Source of the DNA: an uncultured Ruminococcus sp.
GTDB taxonomy: Bacteria; Bacillota; Clostridia; Oscillospirales; Ruminococcaceae
Reading direction: 5' to 3'
Assembly (NCBI GenBank): GCA_947589205.1
Contig: CANQCJ010000002.1
Coordinates: 1 to 30,846, forward strand
Length of the DNA: 30,846 bases
Shown: positions 17,501-25,031 of the stretch, piece by piece
Numbering within the stretch: position 1 is the first letter of the stretch
Layout: each line of letters begins with the position of its first letter
The notes under the pieces: model-generated
What the model was told of the DNA's origin: nothing
What the model saw: only the letters and a program-made list of their open reading frames with translations
Databases searched by the model: none
Translations under genes and position numbers: made by a program

Positions 17501-18571
17501 TACTACCACATAGTCGAGCGCGGGCTCAAAGCAGGCGTAAGTCTTTCCGGTAACGGCGTTAAGTATCTCATCGAGCGTATAGCCTACCGCGATCTTCGCC
17601 GCGACCTTGGCTATCGGGTAGCCGGTCGCCTTTGAAGCGAGCGCGGAGGAACGCGAAACTCTCGGGTTTACCTCTATTACCGCATATTCAAAGGTATCGG
17701 GATTGAGCGCGAACTGGCAGTTGCAGCCGCCCTCTACCTTCAGCGTATCTATTATTTTTAAAGCCGCCGAACGCAGCATCTGATATTCCTTATCCGCAAG
17801 CGTCACGCAGGGCGCAATTACGATAGAATCTCCGGTGTGAACGCCTACCGGGTCGAAGTTTTCCATCGAGCAGACGGTTATAACGTTGCCCTTTGAATCG
17901 CGCATAACTTCAAATTCTATTTCCTTCCAGCCCGCTATGCACTTTTCTATAAGCACCTGAGTTATCGGCGACAGATAAAGTCCGTTGCCGGCTATCTCGC
18001 GCAGCTCCTCCTCGTTGTTGACGATACCGCCGCCCGTTCCGCCGAGCGTAAATGCCGGGCGCACGATGAGCGGATAGCCTATCCCCTCGCTGTTAGCAAA
18101 AGCCACCGCGTCCTCAACGGTATTTACGACGAGAGACGGTATACAGGGCTGACCGATAGACTGCATGGTGTCCTTGAACATCTGCCTGTCCTCCGCCTTA
18201 TCTATTGTCACGGGATCCGCGCCTAACAGGCGAACGTTGTTCTTTTCAAGAAATCCCTCCTTAGCAAGCTGCATGGAAAGGGTAAGTCCTGTCTGTCCGC
18301 CGAGAGTTGAAAGCAGACTGTCGGGGCGTTCCTTCTTGATTATCCTCTTTACCGTCTCGAGAGTGAGCGGCTCTATGTATATTTTATCCGCCATGGCGTT
18401 GTCGGTCATTATCGTCGCGGGGTTGGAGTTTACAAGTATTACCTCGAGACCCTCTTCCTTAAGGGCGCGGCACGCCTGCGTTCCCGCGTAGTCAAATTCC
18501 GCCGCCTGACCTATAACGATAGGTCCCGAGCCGATAACGAGCACTCGTTTTATATCTTTATTTAAAGGCAT
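14513..18571 (-). CDS. carB-dapF: Carbamoyl phosphate synthetase large subunit fused to diaminopimelate epimerase (CarB-DapF)
   Basis: One uninterrupted 1352-codon frame. Residues 1 to about 1065 are CarB: two ATP-grasp halves (N-terminal VLVIGSGPIVIGQAAEFDYAG and its repeat VIVFGSGPIRIGQGIEFDYA) and a C-terminal MGS-like regulatory domain (about 930-1050). Residues about 1072-1352 are a full-length DapF: FTKMQGCGNDYIYFN at its start, catalytic Cys1142 in GKMCGNGIRC and Cys1295 in WACGTGAC. The join DINNMRREKQRLEFTKM has no stop. The only internal Met near it (ATG at 15379) has no ribosome binding site, and DapF's own initiator Met is absent. CarB makes carbamoyl phosphate with CarA; DapF converts LL- to meso-DAP. 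I cannot tell from sequence whether the chain is cleaved. Confidence 0.93.
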   Translation of the reverse strand: MPLNKDIKRVLVIGSGPIVIGQAAEFDYAGTQACRALKEEGLEVILVNSNPATIMTDNAMADKIYIEPLTLETVKRIIKKERPDSLLSTLGGQTGLTLSMQLAKEGFLEKNNVRLLGADPVTIDKAEDRQMFKDTMQSIGQPCIPSLVVNTVEDAVAFANSEGIGYPLIVRPAFTLGGTGGGIVNNEEELREIAGNGLYLSPITQVLIEKCIAGWKEIEFEVMRDSKGNVITVCSMENFDPVGVHTGDSIVIAPCVTLADKEYQMLRSAALKIIDTLKVEGGCNCQFALNPDTFEYAVIEVNPRVSRSSALASKATGYPIAKVAAKIAVGYTLDEILNAVTGKTYACFEPALDYVVVKLPKWPFDKFVYAKRDLGTQMKATGEVMAIGTTFEQAIMKAVRGAEIGHDCLISPKFETFGDKELHDRLYCCTDERLFVVYEALRRGVSVDEIHEITKIDEWFLYKLTKIIDIEKKLMGGDASFETYEAAKKIGYTDKVIERLTGKPIEKKLTAVYKMVDTCAAEFSAATPYFYSTYDTEDEAEEFIAKNKTGHKTVIVFGSGPIRIGQGIEFDYASVHCVWALKQHGFDVVIVNNNPETVSTDFDTADRLYFEPLTNEDVMNIINIEKPYGVVVAFGGQTAIKLTKHLAANGVNIMGTPPDSIDAAEDRERFDELLEMHGIKRPQGFTVMTCEEALEVANRIGYPVLMRPSYVLGGQNMIIAFSDADIKEYMAIILAQEIENPILIDKYLMGTELEIDAICDGEDILIPGIMEHIERTGVHSGDSIAVYPAWNVSDELIERIIDCSKKLAVSLKTMGLVNIQYLINENELYVIEVNPRSSRTIPYISKVTGVPMVDLATRCMLGEKLRDMGYGTGLYRNSPYVAVKVPVFSFEKLIDVDNHLGPEMKSTGEVLAVASSLEEALYKGLTAAGYKLNVEGGVLITVRDTDKGEIPQTAKAFYDLGFRIYATRGTAAVLAEHGIPCEAVAKIGEAEENTLTLIESGKVSYVISTSSKGRSPQRDSVKIRRKTVERNIPCLTSIDTANAIAASIRSKYTERSTEIVDINNMRREKQRLEFTKMQGCGNDYIYFNCFNQRIDNPEGLALALSDRHFGIGGDGVILIQRSKIADGKMRMFNLDGSEGKMCGNGIRCVAKFMRDNGLVDKDDMTIETLSGIISLKLTRHYGEVNGATVNMGRAILAPKEIPVALEPDENGRIVDRPVEINGEKYNITCVSMGNPHAVVFMESNIDELDIDTVGRAFEYNEIFPERVNAEFIKVLDEHTLKMRVWERGSGETWACGTGACAAATAAVLNGYCKMNDEITVKLKGGDLKIRVTEDTVYMTGDAVTVFGGSVII

Positions 18572-18614
18572 TAAATAGTCATTCCTTTCGCAAATTTTTA
18601 AGCAGCCGTTTTCT

Positions 18615-19691
18615 TCAGGATCTGTGCTCGTCTATAAGAGCCGTAAATTTGTCGAACAAAAATCCCGTATCGAGCGGTCCGCCGCAGGCTTCGGGGTGGA
18701 ACTGCACCGAAAAGGCGGGCATATAGTCATAGCTTACCCCCTCGCAGGTGCCGTCGTTGGCGTTTATAAACGACGCTCTCGCTCCCTCGGGAAGCGACGA
18801 GCTTATTACCGCATAGCCGTGATTCTGACTCGTTATGTATACTCTGCCGGTCTCCTGCTCCGCCGCCGGCTGATTTGCTCCTCTGTGTCCGTATTTGAGC
18901 TTTTCGGTCCTTGCTCCCTGCGAAAGAGCGAGAAGCTGATGACCCAGACAGATGCCGAAGGTCGGTATGCGCATTTCGCAGAGCTTTTGTATTTCGCCTA
19001 TTATCTCAACGTTCTCCGCCGGGTCTCCCGGACCGTTCGAGAGCATTATGCCGTCGGGTGCAAGCTCCTTTATCCTCTCGGCCGTCGTGTAAGCCGGCAC
19101 TACCGTTACCTCGCAGCCGCGCTTTACAAGCTCTCGGCAGATGTTTCTTTTTGCTCCCAGGTCAAACAGCGCGACTCTGCGCTTTACCTCCCCCTCGGGA
19201 GAATATACCGTTTCCTTATCGCAGGTGGTATTTTTCACCGCGCCGACTATTTTGTAGCTTCTCAGATCCGCAAAGCTCAGCGCGGTGCCCTCGGTCACGA
19301 TCTTTCCGTTCATAACGCCCGATTCTCTTACTATCCTTGTGAGCGCGCGGGTGTCTATCCCGTAAAGACCCACTATTCCGTTATCCTTTAAAAAAGTGTC
19401 AAGAACGCCCTCGCATCTGAAATTGCTGGGTTCCTGACACTGATCTCTTACGATATAGCCTCTGACCTGCGGACGAGAGCTTTCAAAATCTGCGGGAATA
19501 ACTCCGTAATTTCCGATAAGCGGAAACGTCTGAACAACGATCTGACCATAATAGCTCGGATCGGTAAGCGTTTCAAGATAACCCGTCATAGCAGTTGTAA
19601 AAACAATTTCTCCGACCGTTTCGCCTACCGCGCCGAAGCCCTTGCCCTCAAATATCGTTCCGTTTTCCAATATAAGATATGCCTTCTGCAC
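18615..19691 (-). CDS. carA: Carbamoyl phosphate synthetase small subunit (glutaminase)
   Basis: Class I amidotransferase subunit that supplies ammonia from glutamine to CarB for arginine and pyrimidine synthesis. The N-terminal CarA domain shows VFTTAMTGYLETLTDPSYYG and PLIGNYG. The glutaminase domain has the catalytic Cys in FGICLGHQLLALSQG and the His-Glu pair in VQFHPEACGGPLDT. The frame can be read from an upstream ATG at 19715, but the GTG at 19691 is preferred because AAGGAGGA lies 8 nt before it and the family begins here (VQKAYLILENGT). Length 358 aa is normal. It is 43 nt upstream of carB-dapF and directly downstream of a promoter. Confidence 0.96.
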   Translation of the reverse strand: MQKAYLILENGTIFEGKGFGAVGETVGEIVFTTAMTGYLETLTDPSYYGQIVVQTFPLIGNYGVIPADFESSRPQVRGYIVRDQCQEPSNFRCEGVLDTFLKDNGIVGLYGIDTRALTRIVRESGVMNGKIVTEGTALSFADLRSYKIVGAVKNTTCDKETVYSPEGEVKRRVALFDLGAKRNICRELVKRGCEVTVVPAYTTAERIKELAPDGIMLSNGPGDPAENVEIIGEIQKLCEMRIPTFGICLGHQLLALSQGARTEKLKYGHRGANQPAAEQETGRVYITSQNHGYAVISSSLPEGARASFINANDGTCEGVSYDYMPAFSVQFHPEACGGPLDTGFLFDKFTALIDEHRS

Positions 19692-19728
19692 CGTTCGATT
19701 CCTCCTTATACGCACTTTTTCATACTAT

Positions 19729-19757
19729 ATTATAACACATCGGCGCGGCTTTGTAAA
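19729..19757 (-). promoter_or_regulatory. Sigma-A promoter of the carA operon
   Basis: On the minus strand -35 TTTACA (19752-19757) and -10 TATAAT (19729-19734) are spaced by exactly 17 nt. The start would fall near 19722, leaving only about 30 nt before the GTG of carA. No attenuator or PyrR-type leader fits in that space. Confidence 0.85.
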
Positions 19758-19825
19758 TAGACTTAATAAAAAATTCACGGAAATCAATTCTTGATTTTCT
19801 CAAATCAGAACGCTTCGCTTTTTAG

Positions 19826-19923
19826 ATGTAAGAGGTCAGAGATAAAGGAGCACCTACGGTGCGATTTTTTCAGATTCGTCCGCTTTGCGGACTTCATTGT
19901 ATGATCTCTGATCTCCGACCTCT
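19826..19923. repeat. Fold-back intergenic element with two internal hairpins
   Basis: The outer arms AGAGGTCAGAGAT (19831-19843) and its inverted counterpart (19904-19923, with a 6-nt insertion) enclose two perfect small stems: GCACC-tac-GGTGC (19850-19862, followed by a T6 run on the plus strand) and GTCCGC-ttt-GCGGAC (19878-19892). It occupies most of the gap between carA's promoter and the phosphorylase stop, resembles a non-coding MITE- or REP-like element, and is related in its ends to 13217-13275. The gap 19758-19825 holds nothing else recognisable. Confidence 0.65.
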
Positions 19924-19948
19924 CCCAAATCAATTTAGTAAAAATTTT

Positions 19949-20788
19949 TCAGCTTTCATCAGCAAGCCTTATGATCTCCGCGATGAGCGACTTGAATTTC
20001 GGCGCGGTGCGGTCGGCGGTCTGCTGGACCTCCTCGTGAGTGAGTATATTTTTGCTTATCCCCGCCGCCTGATTCGATATGCAGGATATCCCGCAGACCC
20101 TCATACCGGCGTGGCGCGCGGCTATCGCTTCGGCGGCAGTCGACATTCCAACGGCGTCCGCCCCGAGCGTTCTTAACGCCCTTATCTCCGCGGGAGTTTC
20201 AAAGGACGGTCCGGTAAGCTGCGCGTAAACGCCCTCCTTAAGCTCTATGCCGAGCCTCTCGGCGGCGCGCTTTATCTTATCGCGCAGCGGCTTATCGTAA
20301 ACGCAGCTCATATCCGGGAACCGCGTTCCAAGCTCGTCTATGTTTTCGCCTATAAGCGGATTAGGCGCAAAAAGCGAGATATGATCGGCAATAAGCATAA
20401 GATCTCCCGCCGAAAAGCTCTCGTTTATCCCGCCGGAGGCGTTTGTAAGTATAAGCGTTTTCGCCCCGAGCATTTTAAGCAGTCTCGCAGGCATCACCGT
20501 GCTGCTGACCGGATAGCCCTCATAGCAGTGCACTCTGCCCTGCATCACGGCGGTCTTTATATCCGTTCCCTTCAGCGTTCCGAAAACGAATCTTCCCTTG
20601 TGTCCGGCTGCCGTTGAGACCGGGAAGCCCTCTATATCCTTGTAGTCGACAATATCTGTAACGTCTATCTCCTCGTCCGCAAAAGCTCCCAGCCCCGAAC
20701 CTAACGTAAGCGCAGCGGACGGAACAAAGTCCGTTTTGCTCCTTACGCTTTCATATGCTTTTTTAAGCCTTTCATATGCAATACTCAT
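19949..20788 (-). CDS. Purine nucleoside phosphorylase (trimeric, inosine/guanosine type)
   Basis: Predicted 279-aa enzyme that cleaves purine nucleosides with phosphate to free base and (deoxy)ribose 1-phosphate, for purine salvage. Motifs in order: phosphate-binding GSGLG (about residues 30-34), AAGHKGRFVFG (about 60-70), QGRVHCYEGYP, LTNASGGIN, GPSFETPAEIRALRTLGADAVGMSTAAEAI, and SCISNQAAGI, whose Asn is typical of 6-oxopurine specificity. Length and motifs fit the PunA/PupG family. Ribosome binding site GGGAGGA is 6 nt before the ATG. It has its own near-perfect promoter, so it is not simply the end of another operon. Confidence 0.95.
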   Translation of the reverse strand: MSIAYERLKKAYESVRSKTDFVPSAALTLGSGLGAFADEEIDVTDIVDYKDIEGFPVSTAAGHKGRFVFGTLKGTDIKTAVMQGRVHCYEGYPVSSTVMPARLLKMLGAKTLILTNASGGINESFSAGDLMLIADHISLFAPNPLIGENIDELGTRFPDMSCVYDKPLRDKIKRAAERLGIELKEGVYAQLTGPSFETPAEIRALRTLGADAVGMSTAAEAIAARHAGMRVCGISCISNQAAGISKNILTHEEVQQTADRTAPKFKSLIAEIIRLADES

Positions 20789-20823
20789 GGCCCTTCCTCC
20801 CCGATAAGAAATTTGTTTACTAT

Positions 20824-20852
20824 ATTATACCACGGAAAAAGGATTATGTCAA
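20824..20852 (-). promoter_or_regulatory. Consensus sigma-A promoter of the purine nucleoside phosphorylase gene
   Basis: On the minus strand -35 TTGACA (20847-20852) and -10 TATAAT (20824-20829) are both perfect and spaced by 17 nt. The -35 box overlaps the stop codon (20849-20851) of the upstream deacetylase gene. Confidence 0.93.
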
Positions 20853-21709
20853 TCTTCAAAAAGCCTTGAGAAAAACTTTTTGCGGTCCGCTCCGCTCGGG
20901 CGGTTGAACCGACCCATAAAGCGCAGACATTCATAGTCGCCTTTAGCGACCTTGTTGACCCGTTCCTCACAGCTGAGAGTAACGTCAAAGCCCGCTTCCT
21001 TCATGAGCTGTTCGCCCATATCGCCGCAAATGCCGTACGGATAAGCGTATGTTACCGGGGTCATGCCCGACTGCGACAGCAGCTTCTGCGCCTGCGTCAC
21101 GTCGTTGTACACCGCCCGGCGGTAATCCTCCTCGCTCTCGCCCGCCATGCGCCCCGCTCCCCGGCGTTCGCCCAGCTCGTGCATATCCCACGAATGGTTC
21201 GCTATCTCGCAGTAACCGCTCGAATACATCGTTTTAAGATTGTCTATATCCATATAGGAATACACCGGGCTCGGCTCAGCGCCCTCGGCAGCCGCCATGC
21301 ACCACTGACCTACGACCGAAAACACCGCCTTTACATGATATTTTTGCAGAAGCGGCAGAACATAGTAAAAATTATTATAGCTCCCGTCGTCGAAGGTTAT
21401 GACTATCGGCTTTTCCGGCAGCTCTCCGTCCGAATCGACAAAATCCTCAAGCTCCGAACAAAATACCGGCTTATAGCCGTTTTCAAGAATGTACCTTATA
21501 TCCTCCTCCAGCTCCTCGACCGTGACCACATATTCCCCCGCCGCGTCCGGGTCGTTTCTTACGCTGTGGTACATAACTATAGGTACGCTCACCGCTCCGC
21601 CGTCGTCGCCGGCGGCTTTAAGCTCTCTGACCAGCCCGGAGGAGAGTATCGCAAGAGCCGTCAGGACCGTAAAAACCGCCCATTTATTTATCCTTAACGA
21701 TGCAAACAC
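20849..21709 (-). CDS. NodB-type polysaccharide deacetylase, membrane-anchored or secreted
   Basis: Predicted 286-aa carbohydrate esterase 4 member, probably removing acetyl groups from peptidoglycan or another extracellular glycan. An N-terminal hydrophobic helix (about residues 8-27) would be a signal anchor or signal peptide. The NodB core shows VPIVMYHSV, TFDDG with the catalytic Asp pair (about 100-104), the metal-binding NHSWDMH (H[ST]xxxH), and PVTYAYPYG. Start is GTG with AAGGAAAGG upstream; no clearly better start is seen. It diverges from the chemoreceptor gene over a 161-nt A/T-rich gap. Confidence 0.92.
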   Translation of the reverse strand: MFASLRINKWAVFTVLTALAILSSGLVRELKAAGDDGGAVSVPIVMYHSVRNDPDAAGEYVVTVEELEEDIRYILENGYKPVFCSELEDFVDSDGELPEKPIVITFDDGSYNNFYYVLPLLQKYHVKAVFSVVGQWCMAAAEGAEPSPVYSYMDIDNLKTMYSSGYCEIANHSWDMHELGERRGAGRMAGESEEDYRRAVYNDVTQAQKLLSQSGMTPVTYAYPYGICGDMGEQLMKEAGFDVTLSCEERVNKVAKGDYECLRFMGRFNRPSGADRKKFFSRLFED

Positions 21710-21808
21710 ATCTCATCAGACCTTTCCTTAAAAGTATCAATTACAACAGCTCTTATAATTTTATGATGAAAAAAATTAAATAATACCAAAAAAATTGTGC
21801 ATTTGCTC

Positions 21809-21837
21809 TTGTAATTTTATATTATTTATGATATAAT
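21809..21837 (+). promoter_or_regulatory. Sigma-A-type promoter of the chemoreceptor operon
   Basis: -35 TTGTAA (21809-21814) and -10 TATAAT (21832-21837) are spaced by 17 nt. The chemoreceptor GTG lies 33 nt further, preceded by GGAGGT (21858-21863). Confidence 0.75.
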
Positions 21838-21870
21838 TGTATTATACTAATTTTCTCGGAGGTAATCATT

Positions 21871-23931
21871 GTGAAATCTATCCGCTCGCGAATAATGGTG
21901 GCAATGCTCGCGCTGGTGTTCTGCACCACGGTGGCGCTTTCCGCCATTTTCATATGGTATATCCGTGCGACAGTCCGCACTACCCTTGAACAGACCATGC
22001 AGCCGCTCTCTATGCGGACTGCGAATAATTTTAACTACAGCATAGAAGCTTATATGACAAATTTTGAAAATCTTGTCACCGGCACAGACTATGCCGCTAT
22101 AGCTTCCGACGACGAAAGGATCGCTTCTCTCGAAGAGGCTTACAGCGAGACCGACAGCATAACCGATTTTGCGGTTTACGATCCTAACGGAATAAAAACT
22201 GCTTCCTCCGGCTCGGCGTGCGCCGACGTTATAACCAAAGACGATGTGACCCTGGCTCTCGACCGCGGCGATACGACGCTTACCGCTATAACCAGCGTCG
22301 ACGGACAAAACTGCTTCGGTATGCTCTGTCCCGCAAGGCTTGCCGACGGCACGCGCTTTGTTTCCGCCGCCGTCGTAAACTGCGAGCAGATAAATCAGGA
22401 GATAACAGAGGACGCTAAAATAAACGACAACCGCGTTTTCGTTATAGACGCTGTGGGAAAGGTGATCTTCCGCTCCGACAACGCCTGCATAGAGACCAAC
22501 CAGAACCCGATAGAGCTTGGCAAGACCGACGAAAATTACGCAAGCGTTTCGGAAGCTCTTCAGAACGCGATAAACGGCAGGAACGGCAGCTCGGAATACA
22601 CCTTCCAAAAGACCGACTACACGATAGGCTACGCCGATGCGGATTATTTTGACGCTACCGTCATAGTTTCCTCTCCTCAAAACGCCTACTTCGATATGGG
22701 CACCTCGACGCTCAGAGTTATCATCGTAATGGTAACGCTCGTTATCTGCGCTACGCTGCTCGTTTCCATTCTCTTTGCAAGAAACATAGCAAAGCCGATA
22801 GTTTCCACCACAAAACGTCTGCGCGAGCTTGCAAGAGGAGATATTTCCACAAGAGTAGACGTATGGTACTCGAAGGACGAGTTGGGCATACTTTCCAATT
22901 CACTTGAGGAAACGGTCGTAAGTCTGCGCCAGTACATAAATCTTATCCAGATAGCTCTTCAGCAGATAGCCGAGGGCAACCTCTGCCACCGCATGGAGGG
23001 CAACTTCAAGGGAGATTTCTCAAAGATAAAATCTACGTTCAACGAGATATTCGAGTCTCTTTCGGAAACGTTCGATTCTATAAATCATTCCGCCGAGCAG
23101 GTGACCTCCGGCGCGGTACAGGTATCAAATTCCGCTCAGGCGCTTTCGCAGGGCGCGACCCAGCAGGCAAGCGCGATAGAAGAGCTTTCCGCTACCTTGG
23201 GCAGCGTTGCCGATCAGGTAATACAAAATTCAAACAGCGCGAAGGACGCTTATCAGATAGTTATGGAAAACTCCGCGGCTATCTCCGGCTGCAACGAGGA
23301 TATGACAAAGATGCTCGACGCTATGAAGCTTATCAACGAGACCTCCGATGAGATAGCCAACATTATAAAGGTCATAGACGAAATATCCTTCCAGACTAAT
23401 ATACTCGCGCTCAACGCCGCAGTCGAGGCTGCGCGCGAAGGCTCTAAGGGCTTCGGAGTAGTTGCCGACGAGGTACGCCAGCTCGCCTCCCGATCTGCGG
23501 AAGCGGCAAAGCAGACCGCCGTTCTTATCGAACGCTCCGCAAAGGCGGTGGACAGCGGTTCGGCTATAGCTCAGGAAACGGCTACGTCTCTCGGAACTAT
23601 CGTTGAAAGCTCCGACAGGATACGCGGTCTTATGAAGAACATCGCGGACGCTTCGGCGGAACAGTCGGACGCTATACTTCAGATAAACACCGGAGTAGAT
23701 CAGATCTCGGCTGTAGTTTCCGCAAACACCGCTTCGGCTGTCGGCTCGGCTTCGGCAAGTGAGGAGCTTTCCGGTCAGTCGCTGATACTCAAGAATATGA
23801 TCTCGCGTTTCCGTCTCGCAGAGGATAAGGACGACAGAGATATGGACGATGAATACGACGGCGATGAGCTTGAAGCAGCAGAAGAAGCGGAAGCGGACAG
23901 CGATATAAACGATGATGACGATAAATATTAA
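21871..23931 (+). CDS. Methyl-accepting chemotaxis protein with periplasm-type sensor and acidic tail
   Basis: Predicted 686-aa transmembrane chemoreceptor. TM1 is at about residues 8-30 and an extracellular Cache-like sensor spans about 31-280. TM2 (about 281-303) is followed by a HAMP region (about 304-357), then a second HAMP-like stretch with AEGNL (about 360-395). The signalling domain ends in the conserved hairpin tip EISFQTNILALNAAVEAAREG (about 503-523). The last 30 or so residues are very acidic (DDRDMDDEYDGDELEAAEEA); there is no NWETF-type CheR-binding end. GTG start with GGAGGT 7 nt before. No che genes adjoin; a phosphofructokinase follows 15 nt later, so an uptake or glycolysis link is only suggested by position. 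The ligand is unknown. Confidence 0.93.
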   Translation: MKSIRSRIMVAMLALVFCTTVALSAIFIWYIRATVRTTLEQTMQPLSMRTANNFNYSIEAYMTNFENLVTGTDYAAIASDDERIASLEEAYSETDSITDFAVYDPNGIKTASSGSACADVITKDDVTLALDRGDTTLTAITSVDGQNCFGMLCPARLADGTRFVSAAVVNCEQINQEITEDAKINDNRVFVIDAVGKVIFRSDNACIETNQNPIELGKTDENYASVSEALQNAINGRNGSSEYTFQKTDYTIGYADADYFDATVIVSSPQNAYFDMGTSTLRVIIVMVTLVICATLLVSILFARNIAKPIVSTTKRLRELARGDISTRVDVWYSKDELGILSNSLEETVVSLRQYINLIQIALQQIAEGNLCHRMEGNFKGDFSKIKSTFNEIFESLSETFDSINHSAEQVTSGAVQVSNSAQALSQGATQQASAIEELSATLGSVADQVIQNSNSAKDAYQIVMENSAAISGCNEDMTKMLDAMKLINETSDEIANIIKVIDEISFQTNILALNAAVEAAREGSKGFGVVADEVRQLASRSAEAAKQTAVLIERSAKAVDSGSAIAQETATSLGTIVESSDRIRGLMKNIADASAEQSDAILQINTGVDQISAVVSANTASAVGSASASEELSGQSLILKNMISRFRLAEDKDDRDMDDEYDGDELEAAEEAEADSDINDDDDKY

Positions 23932-23946
23932 AAGGAGGTCCGAACA

Positions 23947-25026
23947 ATGAAAAGAAGGATAGGAATTTTGACGAGCGGCGGCGACTGCCCGGGACTTAAC
24001 GCCACGATAAGAGGAGTCGCAAAGGCTTGCTATGAAAGGTTTGACAACGATGTTGAGATAATCGGCATTCAGGACGGTTATCAGGGTCTTATCGACAACC
24101 AGTGCAAGCTTATGAATCCCTCGGATTTTTCCGGCATACTCACTACCGGCGGTACGATATTCGGCACAAAGCGCACTCCGTTCAAGCTTATGAAGGTGGT
24201 CGGAGACGACAACGTTGACAAGGTAAAGAGCATGAAAAAGACCTATAAGGATCAGAAGCTCGACTGCCTGCTTACTCTCGGCGGAAACGGTACGCACAAG
24301 ACCGCGAACCTGCTCTCGGAGGAGGGACTTAACGTTATCGGACTTCCCAAGACCATCGACAACGATATATGGGGAACGAGCGTTACCTTCGGTTTCCATA
24401 CCGCGGTGGACATCGCGACAGACGTTATCGACAGACTTCACACGACCGCAAATTCACACGGCAGGATACTTGTCGTTGAGATAATGGGAAATAAAGCCGG
24501 CTGGCTGACGCTCTATGCGGGCATGGCGGGCGGCGCGGATATGATAGTTATTCCCGAGATACCGTATGATATCGAAAAGCTCTCGGCGGCGTGCGAAAAG
24601 CGCGCAAGCGCGGGAAAGGGCTTCTCTATCCTCGCCGTGGCGGAGGGCGCTTTCGACACCGAGGAGGCTAAAATGAAGAAAAAGGAACGCGCCAAATACC
24701 GCGCCGAAGCGGGTATCACGACCGCTTCAAACAGGATAGCAAAGCAGATAGAAGCAAATACCGGTCTTGAAACGCGCGTCTGCGTTCCCGGTCATATGCT
24801 TCGCGGCGGCAGCCCGAGCGCTTATGACAGGATACTTGCCACACAATTCGGCGTTCACGCCGCAGAGCTTATCGCGCAGAACAAATACGGCTATGCGGTC
24901 GCCAAGATAGGCGATAGGATCTCCGAGAATAAGCTGGAGGACGTTGCCGGCAAGACAAAATTCGTTCCCGAGGACGATCAGATGGTAAAAACCGCCCGCG
25001 ATATCGGTATTTCCTTCGGAGATTAA
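23947..25026 (+). CDS. 6-phosphofructokinase family protein (PfkA fold, ATP/PPi specificity unclear)
   Basis: Predicted 359-aa enzyme that phosphorylates fructose 6-phosphate at C1. N-terminal GILTSGGDCPGLNATIRG is diagnostic. The phosphoryl-donor region reads GGNGT (residues 112-116), where ATP-type enzymes usually have GGDGS and PPi-type GGDD; the catalytic loop reads PKTIDND (134-140), Lys instead of the Gly of classic ATP-dependent PfkA. The mix, Gly kept at the donor site and Lys at the second, is that of group III and related enzymes. The donor therefore cannot be fixed here. Later motifs (VVEIMGNKAGWL, VPGHMLRGGSPSAYDR) are normal. AAAGGAGGT precedes the start, 15 nt after the chemoreceptor stop. 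Confidence 0.95.
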   Translation: MKRRIGILTSGGDCPGLNATIRGVAKACYERFDNDVEIIGIQDGYQGLIDNQCKLMNPSDFSGILTTGGTIFGTKRTPFKLMKVVGDDNVDKVKSMKKTYKDQKLDCLLTLGGNGTHKTANLLSEEGLNVIGLPKTIDNDIWGTSVTFGFHTAVDIATDVIDRLHTTANSHGRILVVEIMGNKAGWLTLYAGMAGGADMIVIPEIPYDIEKLSAACEKRASAGKGFSILAVAEGAFDTEEAKMKKKERAKYRAEAGITTASNRIAKQIEANTGLETRVCVPGHMLRGGSPSAYDRILATQFGVHAAELIAQNKYGYAVAKIGDRISENKLEDVAGKTKFVPEDDQMVKTARDIGISFGD

Positions 25027-25031
25027 GGTCT

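Noticed and set aside
23230..24441. Minus-strand 403-codon open frame opposite the chemoreceptor and phosphofructokinase
   Set aside because: Both overlapped genes are certain. The antisense product is Arg/Ser/Tyr-rich and carries no motif.
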